Under the pieces are notes generated by a model. That model saw only the letters and a program-made list of their open reading frames with translations. It ran no database searches and had not been told where the DNA came from. Source: Streptomyces flavofungini (lineage in GTDB: Bacteria; Actinomycetota; Actinomycetes; Streptomycetales; Streptomycetaceae). From it: DNA of 64,000 bases. A program made the position numbers and the translations under genes. The number at the start of each line of letters is the position of its first letter. Position 1 is the first letter of the stretch. Of this stretch, positions 19,913-28,556 are shown piece by piece. The stretch covers positions 48,180 to 112,179 of the forward strand of contig NZ_BMVR01000006.1 in assembly GCF_014650815.1 (NCBI RefSeq). Reading direction: 5' to 3'.

Positions 19913-21624
19913 TCGGCCTGATCTCCGCCACGGAGGCCGGCGGGCGTGCGCGCGCACGGCTCGCCGACGCCTGGCCCGCGCGTACGCGGGTGTACGAAGG
20001 TCCCGTGCGGGAGGCGTTCGAGCGGGCGTTCCGCGAGTGCGAGCAGGTGGTGTGCTTCCTCGCCACCGGGGCCGTGGTGCGGTTGGCCGCGCCGCTGCTC
20101 GCCGGGAAGGGGGTCGACCCCGGGGTCGTGTGCGTCGACGAGGGCGGGCGGTTCGCCGTTGCCCTGCTGGGCGGGCACGCGGGGGGCGCGAACGCGCTGG
20201 CGCGGGAGGCCGGGGAGGTGCTCGGGGCCGAGCCGGTGATCACGACCGCCACGGACGCGGTGTCCGTGCCGGGGCTCGACACGCTCGGGTTCCCCGTGGA
20301 GGGCGATGTCGCCGGGGTGACCCGGGCCGTGCTGGACGGGGAGGCCGTCGCCCTGGAGGCGGAGCTGTCCTGGCCCCTGCCCGCCCTTCCGTCGAATGTG
20401 ACGCCGCCGGAGACCGAGGCTGTGCCCAGCCGTGAGCGGGCCACCGTGCGCGTTTCCGATCGCACCCACACCCCCTCGCTCCGCGAGGTCACCCTGCGGC
20501 CGCCGTCACTGGTCGTGGGCGTCGGCGCCAGCAAGGGCGCACCCGTCGACGAGGTGCTCGAGCTGGTGCGGGACTCCCTCCAGGGCGCCGGTCTTTCCGC
20601 CCTGTGCGTAGGGCAGTTGGCGACCGTCGACGCCAAGCGGGACGAGCCGGGGATCGTCGAGGCGGCCGCGCGGCTCGGGGTGCCGTTGGTGACGTACGGC
20701 GCCGCGGAGCTGGCGGGGGTCGACGTGCCGAATCCGTCGGGGGCGCCGCTCGCCGCCGTCGGGACGCCGTCCGTCGCCGAGGCGGCGGCGCTGCACGGCG
20801 GGGGTGAACTCGTCGTGCCCAAGCGGAAGTCGGAGCGCGCGGACGGCAGGCCCGCCATGGCCACGTGCGCCGTGGTGCGGCGGCCCGCGCGCGGACGCCT
20901 CGCCGTCGTGGGCCTCGGCCCCGGTGCCCGGGACCTGCTCACTCCCCGCGCCCGCGACGAACTGCGGCGGGCCTCCGTGATCGTGGGGCTCGATCAGTAC
21001 GTGGATCAGATCCGGGATCTGCTGCGGCCGGGGACACGGGTGGTCGAGTCCGGCCTCGGGGCCGAGGAGGAGCGGGCCCGGACCGCTGTCGCCGAGGCCC
21101 GCGAGGGGCGGGCCGTGGCGCTGATCGGGTCGGGGGACGCGGGGGTGTACGCGATGGCGTCGCCCGCCCTCGCCGAGGCCGGGGACGACATCGACGTCGT
21201 CGGCGTACCGGGAGTGACGGCCGCGCTCGCCGCCGGTGCGCTGCTCGGGGCGCCGCTCGGCCACGACCATGTGTCGATCAGCCTCTCGGACCTGCACACG
21301 CCGTGGGAGGTCATCGAGCGCCGGGTGCGCGCGGCGGCCGAGGCGGATCTGGTCGTGACGTTCTACAACCCGCGCAGCCGCGGCCGGGACTGGCAGTTGC
21401 CCAAGTCCCTGGCGCTGCTCGCCGAGCACCGCGCGGCGTCGACGCCCGTCGGTGTCGTACGCAACGCCTCGCGCCCCGACGAGAGCGTGCGCCTGACCAC
21501 GCTGGCCGCGCTCGACCCGGACAGCGTCGACATGATGACCGTCGTGACCGTCGGCAACACCGCGACCCGCGCCATCGCGGGCCGCATGGTGACGCCGCGC
21601 GGCTACCGCTGGCAGGGAGTGTGA
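19909..21624 (+). CDS. cobJ: CbiG-CobJ fusion: ring-opening hydrolase and precorrin-3B C17-methyltransferase
   Basis: 571 residues. Residues 1 to about 310 match CbiG (VIGLISATEAGGRARA, LATGAVVRLAAPLL, GGHAGGANALA, VGVGASKG), which opens the lactone of cobalt-precorrin-5A. Residues about 323-571 match CobJ/CbiH (GRLAVVGLGPGARDLLTPRA, IGSGDAGVYAMASP, VTFYNPRSRGRDWQL), which contracts the ring and methylates C17. Fusion of the two is common in actinobacteria. Starts at GTG 19909 behind GAAGGAG, overlapping the cobL stop. CbiG belongs to the cobalt-early route, which contrasts with the cobN-type chelatase in the same cluster. Confidence 0.93.
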   Translation: MIGLISATEAGGRARARLADAWPARTRVYEGPVREAFERAFRECEQVVCFLATGAVVRLAAPLLAGKGVDPGVVCVDEGGRFAVALLGGHAGGANALAREAGEVLGAEPVITTATDAVSVPGLDTLGFPVEGDVAGVTRAVLDGEAVALEAELSWPLPALPSNVTPPETEAVPSRERATVRVSDRTHTPSLREVTLRPPSLVVGVGASKGAPVDEVLELVRDSLQGAGLSALCVGQLATVDAKRDEPGIVEAAARLGVPLVTYGAAELAGVDVPNPSGAPLAAVGTPSVAEAAALHGGGELVVPKRKSERADGRPAMATCAVVRRPARGRLAVVGLGPGARDLLTPRARDELRRASVIVGLDQYVDQIRDLLRPGTRVVESGLGAEEERARTAVAEAREGRAVALIGSGDAGVYAMASPALAEAGDDIDVVGVPGVTAALAAGALLGAPLGHDHVSISLSDLHTPWEVIERRVRAAAEADLVVTFYNPRSRGRDWQLPKSLALLAEHRAASTPVGVVRNASRPDESVRLTTLAALDPDSVDMMTVVTVGNTATRAIAGRMVTPRGYRWQGV

Positions 21625-21629
21625 GCGCC

Positions 21630-22250
21630 ATGGGCCAGGGACCGGCGGCTCGTGTCGTGCATCCCATCGAGCAGGAGTCGTTCCGGCGGCTGCGGTCCCG
21701 GCTCGACACCTCGCACTTCGCGCCGCTGACGCGCGCCGTCGTGGAGCGGGTGATCCACTCCGCGGCGGACCTGGACTACGCGGCGGACCTGGTGACGGAC
21801 GAGGAGTCGCTGGTACGCGGCCACGCCGCCCTGCACGCGGGCGCGCCCGTCGTCGTGGACGTGGAGATGGTCGCGGCCGGGATCACTCGGCGCGAGACGG
21901 TGTGCCGTCTGAAGGACGCCAAGTCCGCTGCCGGGCTGACGCGTTCGGCGCACGCGGTGCGGCTCGCGTACGAGCAGGTCGGTCCCGGCGCGCTCTGGGT
22001 GATCGGCTGCGCGCCCACCGCCCTGGAGGAACTGTTGCTGCTCGACGCCAGGCCCGCGCTCGTGATCGGCCTGCCGGTCGGCTTCGTGGGCGCCGTCGAG
22101 TCCAAGGAGGCGCTCCGCGCGAGCGGGCTTCCCGCCGTCAGCAACGTGTCCGAGAAGGGGGGTTCGGCGGTCGCGTCGGCCGCTCTGAACGCCCTGCTGT
22201 ACCACCCCCCGGCGCCGGGCGCCGGGATCCGACCCGAGGAGAACAAGTGA
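21630..22250 (+). CDS. cobH: Precorrin-8X methylmutase CobH/CbiC
   Basis: 206 residues, normal for CobH/CbiC, which moves a methyl group from C11 to C12 to give hydrogenobyrinic or cobyrinic acid. Conserved stretches: VVHPIEQESFRRLR at the N-terminus (with the active His), GAPVVVDVEMVAAGI near 66-80, and GLPVGFVGAVESKEAL near 148-163. I chose ATG 21630 because GGGAG lies about 10 nt before it. GTG at 21621 is possible and would overlap the previous stop. The 3' end overlaps cbiX. Confidence 0.94.
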   Translation: MGQGPAARVVHPIEQESFRRLRSRLDTSHFAPLTRAVVERVIHSAADLDYAADLVTDEESLVRGHAALHAGAPVVVDVEMVAAGITRRETVCRLKDAKSAAGLTRSAHAVRLAYEQVGPGALWVIGCAPTALEELLLLDARPALVIGLPVGFVGAVESKEALRASGLPAVSNVSEKGGSAVASAALNALLYHPPAPGAGIRPEENK

Positions 22251-23188
22251 CCACCCCGCCCGCACTGCTCATCGCCGGCCACGGCACCCGCGACGAGGCA
22301 GGCGCCGCCGCCTTCCGCGACTTCGTCGCGGAGCTGGCGCGCCGCAACCCCGAACTGCCGGTCGCGGGCGGCTTCATCGAGCTGTCGCCGCCGCCGCTCG
22401 GCGAAGCCGTGACCGAACTCGTCGAGCGGGGCGCGAAACGGTTCGCTGCGGTGCCGCTGATGCTGGTGTCCGCCGGGCACGCCAAGGGCGACATCCCGGC
22501 CGCGCTGACCCGCGAGAAGGAGCGGCACCCCGGCATCTCGTACTCCTACGGCCGTCCGCTCGGTCCGCACCCCTCGATCCTGAAGGTCCTGGAGCGGCGG
22601 CTCGACGAGGCGCTCGGCGACTCCGTGCGCACGCCGGAGGACCGTGCCGATGTCACCGTGCTCCTGGTGGGGCGCGGCTCGACGGACCCCGACGCCAACT
22701 CCGAGGTGTTCAAGGCGGCGCGGCTGCTGTGGGAGGGGCGCGGGTACGCGGGTGTGGAGACCGCGTTCGTGTCGCTCGCGGCGCCGGACGTGCCCTCGGG
22801 GCTCGACCGGTGCGTGGCGCTGGGCGCGCGGCGCATCGTGGTCCTGCCGTACTTCCTGTTCACCGGCATCCTGCCGGACCGGGTGCGGCAGCAGACCGAC
22901 GGCTGGGCGTCCGCGCACCCCGACGTCGAGGTGCGGTCCGCCGATGTGATCGGCCCCGAGGAGGAGTTGGTCGAGCTGGTCATGGAGCGGTACCGGGAGG
23001 CCGTGGGCGGGGATCTGCGGATGAACTGCGACACCTGTGTGTACCGGGTGGCGCTGCCGGGCTTCGAGGACAAGGTGGGACTGCCGCAGCAGCCGCACTT
23101 CCACCCCGACGACGACGGGCACCATCACCACGGGCACGGCCACGGGCACGGTCACGACCACCACGGAAGCCATGCGCACTCCCACTGA
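22247..23188 (+). CDS. cbiX: Sirohydrochlorin chelatase CbiX, long two-domain form
   Basis: 313 residues. Two CbiX domains are visible (LLIAGHGTRDEAGAAAF near 7-23; LLVGRGSTDPDANSEVF near 142-158), with PLMLVSAGHAKGDIP in the first and VLPYFLFTGILPDRV in the second. The C-terminus has MNCDTC (MxCxxC), an Fe-S type motif described for long CbiX proteins, and a His-rich tail (DDDGHHHHGHGHGHGHDHH) suited to metal binding. It inserts cobalt, or iron for sirohaem, into sirohydrochlorin. Starts at GTG 22247 behind GAGGAG and overlaps cobH. Overlaps cobC by 17 nt. Confidence 0.94.
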   Translation: MTTPPALLIAGHGTRDEAGAAAFRDFVAELARRNPELPVAGGFIELSPPPLGEAVTELVERGAKRFAAVPLMLVSAGHAKGDIPAALTREKERHPGISYSYGRPLGPHPSILKVLERRLDEALGDSVRTPEDRADVTVLLVGRGSTDPDANSEVFKAARLLWEGRGYAGVETAFVSLAAPDVPSGLDRCVALGARRIVVLPYFLFTGILPDRVRQQTDGWASAHPDVEVRSADVIGPEEELVELVMERYREAVGGDLRMNCDTCVYRVALPGFEDKVGLPQQPHFHPDDDGHHHHGHGHGHGHDHHGSHAHSH

Positions 23189-24269
23189 GGCCGGGGTGGC
23201 CGACGGCTCGGCGGCGGCCGCTGCGCCGCCCGACGTCGACCTGCGGCACCACGGGGACGTGGAGGTGCGGGGCGAGGGTGCTCTCGTCGACCTCGCCGTC
23301 AATGTCCGTGCCGGTACGCCGCCCGCGTGGCTGAAGCAGTGCGTGGCCGCGTCCCTGGACGGCCTCGCCGCCTACCCCGACGGGCGGGCGGCGCGGGCCG
23401 CGGTGGCGGCGCGGCACGGGGTTCCGCCGGAGCGGGTGCTGCTCACGGCGGGAGCCGCCGAGGCGTTCGTGCTCCTTGCGCGGGCCTTGCGGGTGCGGCG
23501 GCCCGTCGTGGTGCATCCGCAGTTCACCGAGCCGGAGGCCGCGCTGCGGGATGCCGGGCACGCGGTGGGGCGGGTGCTGCTGCGGCCCGAGGACGGGTTC
23601 CGGCTCGATCCGGGGCTGGTGCCCGAGGACGCCGACCTCGTCGTGATCGGCAATCCCACGAACCCCACCTCCGTGCTCCACCGCGCCGCGGACATCGTCA
23701 GGATCGCCCGGCCGGGGCGGGTCCTCGTCGTGGACGAGGCGTTCATGGACGCCGTGCCGGGCGAGCGGGAGGCCCTCGCCGGGCGCGTCGACGTGCCGGG
23801 GCTCGTGGTGCTGCGGAGCCTCACCAAGACGTGGGGGCTCGCCGGGCTGCGCATCGGCTACGTCCTCACCGACCCGGCGGTCGTCGCCGAGCTGTCGCGC
23901 GCGCAGCCGCTGTGGCCGGTGTCGTCGCCCGCCCTTGCCGCGGCGGAGGCGTGCGTGTCGCCGCGCGCGCTCGCGGAGGCGGGCCATGTGGCCCACCGGG
24001 TGGCCGCCGAGCGGCGGTATCTGGTCGGCGGGCTCGGGGAGTTGCCGGGGGTGTCGGTGGCCGGGCCCGCGGCGGGGCCCTTCGTCCTGGTGCGGGTCGC
24101 GGACGGTCTTGTGGTGCGGGAGCGGTTGCGGGAGCGGGGGTTCGCCGTGCGGCGGGGCGATACGTTTCCGGGGCTCGGGGCGGAGTGGCTGCGGGTGGCG
24201 GTGCGGGACCGGGGGACGACGGATGCGTTTCTGGGGGCCGTGCGGGGGGTGCTGGCCGTCGGGCCCTGA
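23172..24269 (+). CDS. cobC: CobC-type PLP aminotransferase fold protein (L-threonine-phosphate decarboxylase-like)
   Basis: 365 residues of fold-type I PLP enzymes near histidinol-phosphate aminotransferase. VVIGNPTNPTSVLH near 156-169, VLVVDEAFMDAVPGE near 183-197 and the PLP-binding lysine in LRSLTKTWGLAGLRIGY near 213-229 are clear. In cobalamin clusters this class makes (R)-1-amino-2-propanol phosphate from threonine phosphate. It begins inside the end of cbiX and is followed by paired repeats, where the operon probably ends. The exact reaction is inferred from the family and context. Confidence 0.9.
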   Translation: MRTPTEAGVADGSAAAAAPPDVDLRHHGDVEVRGEGALVDLAVNVRAGTPPAWLKQCVAASLDGLAAYPDGRAARAAVAARHGVPPERVLLTAGAAEAFVLLARALRVRRPVVVHPQFTEPEAALRDAGHAVGRVLLRPEDGFRLDPGLVPEDADLVVIGNPTNPTSVLHRAADIVRIARPGRVLVVDEAFMDAVPGEREALAGRVDVPGLVVLRSLTKTWGLAGLRIGYVLTDPAVVAELSRAQPLWPVSSPALAAAEACVSPRALAEAGHVAHRVAAERRYLVGGLGELPGVSVAGPAAGPFVLVRVADGLVVRERLRERGFAVRRGDTFPGLGAEWLRVAVRDRGTTDAFLGAVRGVLAVGP

Positions 24270-24466
24270 GGCTTCCCCAACCCCGCCCCTTCCCGAAACC
24301 GGGGGCTGCGCCCCCGGACCCCTGCTATCGGCGCTCCGCGCCTCGTCCTCAATCGCCGGACAGGCTATCTCTAGCCCCTCCGGCGTTTGAGGAGCGGGGT
24401 CTGGGGCGGAGCCCCAGGATCGGGAAGGGGCGGGACTGGGGAGCCCCCGGCCAGGTTCCGCCCTAG
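24270..24466. repeat. Two facing copies of the dispersed repeat (copies D1 and D2)
   Basis: D1 (about 24270-24366) reads in the plus orientation, ending in CTCGTCCTCAATCGCCGGAC plus AGGCT. D2 (about 24373-24466) is the inverse: AGCCCCTCCGGCGTTTGAGG, then GGCGGAGCCCC and GGGAAGGGGCGGG. They face each other between the convergent cobC and LAETG genes, and D2 reaches the last codons of the latter. The internal palindromes (e.g. GGGGGCTGCGCCCCC) could act as a bidirectional terminator. Confidence 0.85.
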
Positions 24467-25404
24467 CCGCGGCGGCGGCGCGCCAGCACCAGGGCGCCAC
24501 CTCCGGCGAGAACCAGGGCGACCGCTCCCCCGGCCACGTACGGGGTGGAGGAACTACCGCCGGTCTCGGCGAGGTTGTCGTCGGGGGCCTCCTTCTTGGC
24601 GACCACCGGCTCGGCGGGCTTGCCCTGGGGGGCGGGGCCCGCCTTCTGGGGCTCGGGGAGGGGCTTGGGACCGGGGCCGGGGGTGGTGCAGTGGGCACCG
24701 GCCAGCGTGACGGTGCCGTCGACGGCCGCGACGCCGAGCTTCAGGGGGTCCACGGAGACCTTGAGGCGCAGGGCGACCGCGGCGGCCGTACGGGACGTGG
24801 TGCGGGTCGAGGACAGGTCGAGGCGGACATCGCCGACGCCGGGGACGGACACCTGGGTGGTGCCCACGGCCTTCACGGCGACGCGCTTGCCGAGCACGGT
24901 GACGCCGCCGAGGAGCTTGGAGTCGGCGACGGGCCGCTTGCCGGAGACGCACCGGGCCTTGGACGTCACCTGGTCGACCTCGACGAGGGGCAGCGTCGGC
25001 AGGCCGGGCAGGTGCACCTTCGCGCGGGCGATGTTGCTGTAGCCCTCGGCGGTGCCGCCCTTGACGGTGGCCCGCGCGGTCGCGACGTCGGCGCGCAGCA
25101 CGTTGAAGGGGCGGCCCCCTTCCACGCCGTCCAACGTGGCGGTGAGCGCGGTCTTCTGGGCGCTCGCGGGCGCGGACACCTCGTTGAGGGCGGCGTTCAG
25201 CGGGAGGTTCACGGTCTTGTTGAGCAGGGAGACGTTGAGGCCGGTGCGCAGGACCACGGCGTCGGCGCGGCCGCCGCGGTGGTCGTCGGTGGCGTGCGCG
25301 GTGCCCGCGGTGGTGAGCGCCGCGGAACTCGCGGCGACGGCGGTGGCGGCGGCGATCGCGGCGATGCGGCGCGCGGGCAGTCTGCGGAAGGTGTTGCTGG
25401 TCAA
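24463..25404 (-). CDS. SCO1860-like LAETG-anchored surface protein
   Basis: About 313 residues if started at TTG 25404; ATG 25464 is an alternative giving a longer N-terminus. A signal peptide (FRRLPARRIAAIAAATAVAA... to THAT) precedes a secreted region of about 220 residues. A Pro-rich stalk follows, then the sortase signal LAETGG, a hydrophobic helix (YVAGGAVALVLAGGGALVLA) and RRRRG. This is the class E sortase arrangement of Streptomyces. Three or more Cys occur in the secreted part. No enzymatic motif is visible. It is convergent to cobC, and linkage to the cobalamin cluster is, from memory, conserved in Streptomyces. A role is unknown. Confidence 0.85.
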   Translation of the reverse strand: MTSNTFRRLPARRIAAIAAATAVAASSAALTTAGTAHATDDHRGGRADAVVLRTGLNVSLLNKTVNLPLNAALNEVSAPASAQKTALTATLDGVEGGRPFNVLRADVATARATVKGGTAEGYSNIARAKVHLPGLPTLPLVEVDQVTSKARCVSGKRPVADSKLLGGVTVLGKRVAVKAVGTTQVSVPGVGDVRLDLSSTRTTSRTAAAVALRLKVSVDPLKLGVAAVDGTVTLAGAHCTTPGPGPKPLPEPQKAGPAPQGKPAEPVVAKKEAPDDNLAETGGSSSTPYVAGGAVALVLAGGGALVLARRRRG

Positions 25405-25752
25405 GGTGGTGGAACCCTCACTTGAGTCACGGAAGTACCGACCGCGCACGCCACACGGGGACATCGCGTGCGCGCGGCACCGGGGAAGCCGGAGTGCGCC
25501 TGGCGGCGCCCTCCCGACTCCCGGAATCTTTACGCACTGAGAGTGAACAGTCAGCAACGTGGCGTGAGTTCACCCCAAGGAGAGGTTTCCGCCGATGCAT
25601 TCGAATCCATCGGCACGGACGTTCCCTCTGGCCTCGCGCATCCCGCACGTGCCGGTGACAAGCGTGATCGTCACGTTGACAGCCGGGGCCGAGGCAAAGT
25701 TACGTACAACGAGCCGGACCCCGTCGCGTCACTCTCCGTCAACAGGAGCCGC
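25405..25752. other. Divergent intergenic region, LAETG protein / sulfatase
   Basis: 348 nt between divergent genes. It includes a lower-GC part (about 25525-25640) likely to carry promoters; I cannot assign hexamers with confidence. No gene is supported. Confidence 0.4.
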
Positions 25753-27225
25753 ATGCCTCGCAACGTCGTCCTGATCACCGCCGACCAGTGGCGCGGCGAC
25801 TGCCTGTCCGCCGCCGGGCACCCCGTGGTCCGCACGCCGTACCTGGACCAGCTCGCGGGGCGCGGCGCCCGGTTCGAGAAGGCGTACTCCGCCGTGCCGT
25901 CGTGCATCCCGGCCCGCGCCGCCCTGCACACCGGCCTCGCGCAGACCTCGCACCGCCGCACCGGCTACCGGGACGGCGTGCCGTGGGAGTACCCGGTCAC
26001 GCTGGCCTCGGAGTTCGGGCGGCACGGGTACCAGACGCGGGCCATCGGGAAGCTGCACGCCTTCCCCGAGCGGAATCGCATCGGATTCGACGAAGTGACC
26101 CTCCACGACGGGTACTTGCACGCCGCCCGGGACCGGCGCGTCGACCCGCGCTTCCACGACGACTACCTCTCCTGGCTCGAACGGCAGCCCGGCGAGCGGG
26201 CCGGGGCGGACTACGCCGACACCGGACTCGACTGCAACAGCGTCGTGGCCCGGCCCTGGGCGCGGGCCGAGCGGCTGCATCCCACCAACTGGGTCGTCAC
26301 CGAAGCCATCGACTTCCTCTACCGGCGCGACGTCACCTCCCCCTTCCTCCTCCACCTCTCCTTCCACCGGCCCCATCCGCCCTACGATCCGCCCGCCTGG
26401 GCCTTCGAGCAGTTCCTGCGGGCGCCCTTCTCCGAACCCGTCGTCGGTGACTGGGCCGACGCCCTCGCCCACTGGCGCGACGACAGCCGCGCCGACGCCA
26501 ACTACGCCTCGTACGACGCCGAGACCGCCCATCGCGCCCGCGCCGGTTACTACGGTCACATGGCGCACATCGACCAGCAGATCAACCGGTTCCTCACCGC
26601 GCTCGCCGAGTTCGGGCTCGGTGACGACACCTGGGTGTGCTTCACCTCCGACCACGGCGAGATGCTCGGCGAGCACCGGTTGTGGCGCAAGGCCTATCCG
26701 TACGAGGGGTCGGCCCGGGTGCCGCTGCTGCTCGCCGGGCCGTCCGGTGCGCTGCCCCGTGGCGGGGTGGTGTCCTCCGCGCTCGCCGAACTGCGGGACG
26801 TGATGCCGACGTTGCTGGAGTGTGCGGGCCTGCCCGTGCCGGACGGTCTCGACGGCTACAGCCTGCTCCCGGCGGCGCGGGGTGAGCCGCTTCCCTCGCC
26901 CCGGCCCTGGCTCCACGGCGAGCACGCTCTCTTCGGGGAGTCCATGCAGTGGCTCACCGACGGGTGCGAGAAGTATGTGTGGTTCTCCGGGTCCGGGCGG
27001 GAGCAGCTCTTCGACCTCGTCTCCGACCCCCAGGAGCGCTACGACCTGGACCCGTCCCACCCCGCGTCGGTGGCCCGCTGGCGCACCCGCCTCACCTCCG
27101 AGCTGACGGGCCGCCCCGAGGGCTACGTCACGGACGGCGCCCTGCGCCCCGGGCGCGCGCCGTTGGAGGTCCTGCCGGAGGGGCTAGAGAATGTGCCGGT
27201 GAGTATCAGCCCGTCCGGCGCTTGA
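25753..27225 (+). CDS. Arylsulfatase-family sulfatase
   Basis: 490 residues. The N-terminal metal site LITADQWRGD is at 7-16, and the formylglycine signature CIPAR (Cys51, Pro53, Arg55) is intact, so a formylglycine-generating enzyme is needed for activity. FTSDHGEMLGEHRLW near 296-310 is the second conserved sulfatase block. It hydrolyses a sulfate ester; no signal peptide is visible, so it is probably cytoplasmic and the substrate is unknown. GGAGCCGC precedes the ATG. The final codons (SPSGA-stop) are encoded by the start of a dispersed repeat, indicating that the insertion set the stop codon. Confidence 0.9.
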   Translation: MPRNVVLITADQWRGDCLSAAGHPVVRTPYLDQLAGRGARFEKAYSAVPSCIPARAALHTGLAQTSHRRTGYRDGVPWEYPVTLASEFGRHGYQTRAIGKLHAFPERNRIGFDEVTLHDGYLHAARDRRVDPRFHDDYLSWLERQPGERAGADYADTGLDCNSVVARPWARAERLHPTNWVVTEAIDFLYRRDVTSPFLLHLSFHRPHPPYDPPAWAFEQFLRAPFSEPVVGDWADALAHWRDDSRADANYASYDAETAHRARAGYYGHMAHIDQQINRFLTALAEFGLGDDTWVCFTSDHGEMLGEHRLWRKAYPYEGSARVPLLLAGPSGALPRGGVVSSALAELRDVMPTLLECAGLPVPDGLDGYSLLPAARGEPLPSPRPWLHGEHALFGESMQWLTDGCEKYVWFSGSGREQLFDLVSDPQERYDLDPSHPASVARWRTRLTSELTGRPEGYVTDGALRPGRAPLEVLPEGLENVPVSISPSGA

Positions 27226-27320
27226 GGACGAGGCGCGAAGCGCCGATCAGCGGGGGTCCGGGGGCGGCAGCCCCCGGGTTCGGGAAGGGGCGGGATTGGG
27301 GAGCCCCCGGCAAGGCCCCC
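27208..27320 (-). repeat. Dispersed repeat, copy E, supplying the sulfatase stop codon
   Basis: Inverse orientation: AGCCCGTCCGGCGCTTGAGG, then ACGAGG-CGCGAAGCGCC hairpin, GGGGGTCCGGGGGCGGCAGC, CGGGAAGGGGCGGG and GGGGAGCCCCCGG. It lies between the convergent sulfatase and amidohydrolase genes and covers the last five codons and stop of the sulfatase. Confidence 0.85.
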
Positions 27321-27324
27321 GGCC

Positions 27325-28413
27325 TCAGCCCACCACCCTCCCGTTCACCACCACCGCGGAAGGCGCCGCCAGCACCCGCATATCGGCCCGCGGATCCTCC
27401 CCGTACACGACGAGGTCAGCCGGAGCCCCCTCGACGAGCCCGGGCCGCCCCAGCCAGTCCCGCGCACGCCACACGGCGGCGGAAAGCGCGTCGACGGGCG
27501 GGATGCCCGCCTTGGTGAGCTCGGCGACCTCCCCGGCGATGAGCCCGTGGGCGAGGGACCCGCCGGCGTCGGTACCGGCGTAGACGGGGACGCCGGCGTC
27601 ATAGGCGGCGCGGACGGTGTCGTAGCGCCGGGCGTGCAGCCGCCGCATATGGGCGGACCAGCGCGGGAACTTGGCTTCGCCCCCGTCGGCGAGCTGCGGG
27701 AAGGTGGCGATGTTGACGAGGGTGGGGACGATGGCGACGCCGCGGGCGGCGAAGAGGGGGATGGTGTCCTCGGTGAGCCCGGTGGCGTGCTCGACGCAGT
27801 CGATCCCGGCTTCGACGAGGTCGGGCAGGGAGTCCTCGGCGAAGCAGTGGGCGGTGACGCGGGCGCCGAGCCGGTGGGCTTCGGCGATGGCGGCCTCGAC
27901 GGCCCCGCGGGGCCAGCAGGCGGTGAGGTCCCCGGCGTCGCGGTCGATCCAGTCGCCGACGAGCTTGACCCAGCCGTCGCCGCGCCGCGCCTCGCGGGCG
28001 ACGTAGGCGACGAGGTCGTCGGGCTCGATCTCGTGGGCGTAGTTGCGGATGTAGCGGCGGGTACGGGCGATGTGCCGGCCGGCGCGGATGATTTTGGGCA
28101 GGTCCTCGCGGTCGTCGATCCAGCGGGTGTCGGAGGGCGAACCCGCGTCGCGCAGGAGGAGGGTGCCCGCGTCGCGGTCGGTGCGGGCCTGCTTCTCGGC
28201 GACGTCCGGCGCGACGGGCCCGTGGGCGTCGAGGCCGACGTGGCAGTGGGCGTCGACGAGGCCGGGCAGCGCCCAGCCGCTGACGGTCTCCACGTCCCCG
28301 GCGGCGGGCCGCCGGTAGGTCACCCGCCCCCCGACCACCCACAGCTCGTCGCGGACGTCCTCGGGCCCTACGAGCACCCGCCCCTTCACGTGCAGCACCG
28401 CGCGTTCGCTCAT
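27325..28413 (-). CDS. Amidohydrolase-family protein
   Basis: 362 residues. The metal-binding HxH motif occurs in LPGLVDAHCHVGLDAHG near 53-69. A later His (VTAHCFAE near 190), another (DCVEHATGL near 208) and an Asp in YAGTDAGGSLAHG near 274-286 complete the binuclear-type site. Members hydrolyse cyclic amides, imidazolones or dipeptides. The end, ADLVVYGEDPRAD...VVVNGRVV, is the usual beta-sandwich closure. The start is ATG at 28413; an upstream in-frame extension lacks support. Substrate unknown. Divergent from the aminotransferase gene at 28557. Confidence 0.85.
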   Translation of the reverse strand: MSERAVLHVKGRVLVGPEDVRDELWVVGGRVTYRRPAAGDVETVSGWALPGLVDAHCHVGLDAHGPVAPDVAEKQARTDRDAGTLLLRDAGSPSDTRWIDDREDLPKIIRAGRHIARTRRYIRNYAHEIEPDDLVAYVAREARRGDGWVKLVGDWIDRDAGDLTACWPRGAVEAAIAEAHRLGARVTAHCFAEDSLPDLVEAGIDCVEHATGLTEDTIPLFAARGVAIVPTLVNIATFPQLADGGEAKFPRWSAHMRRLHARRYDTVRAAYDAGVPVYAGTDAGGSLAHGLIAGEVAELTKAGIPPVDALSAAVWRARDWLGRPGLVEGAPADLVVYGEDPRADMRVLAAPSAVVVNGRVVG

Positions 28414-28556
28414 GGCCGCCAGCTTAGACAGCAGCGTGGGAGGCGACAGGGCTGACTCGGGCGGTGGGTACGCTCGACGGCGAGGGGCGCGGGCCCGGGC
28501 CCGCGGCCGCCTCACCGACCGGCCGTAGAGACCCCGTTACCGAAGCGAGCAGCAGC

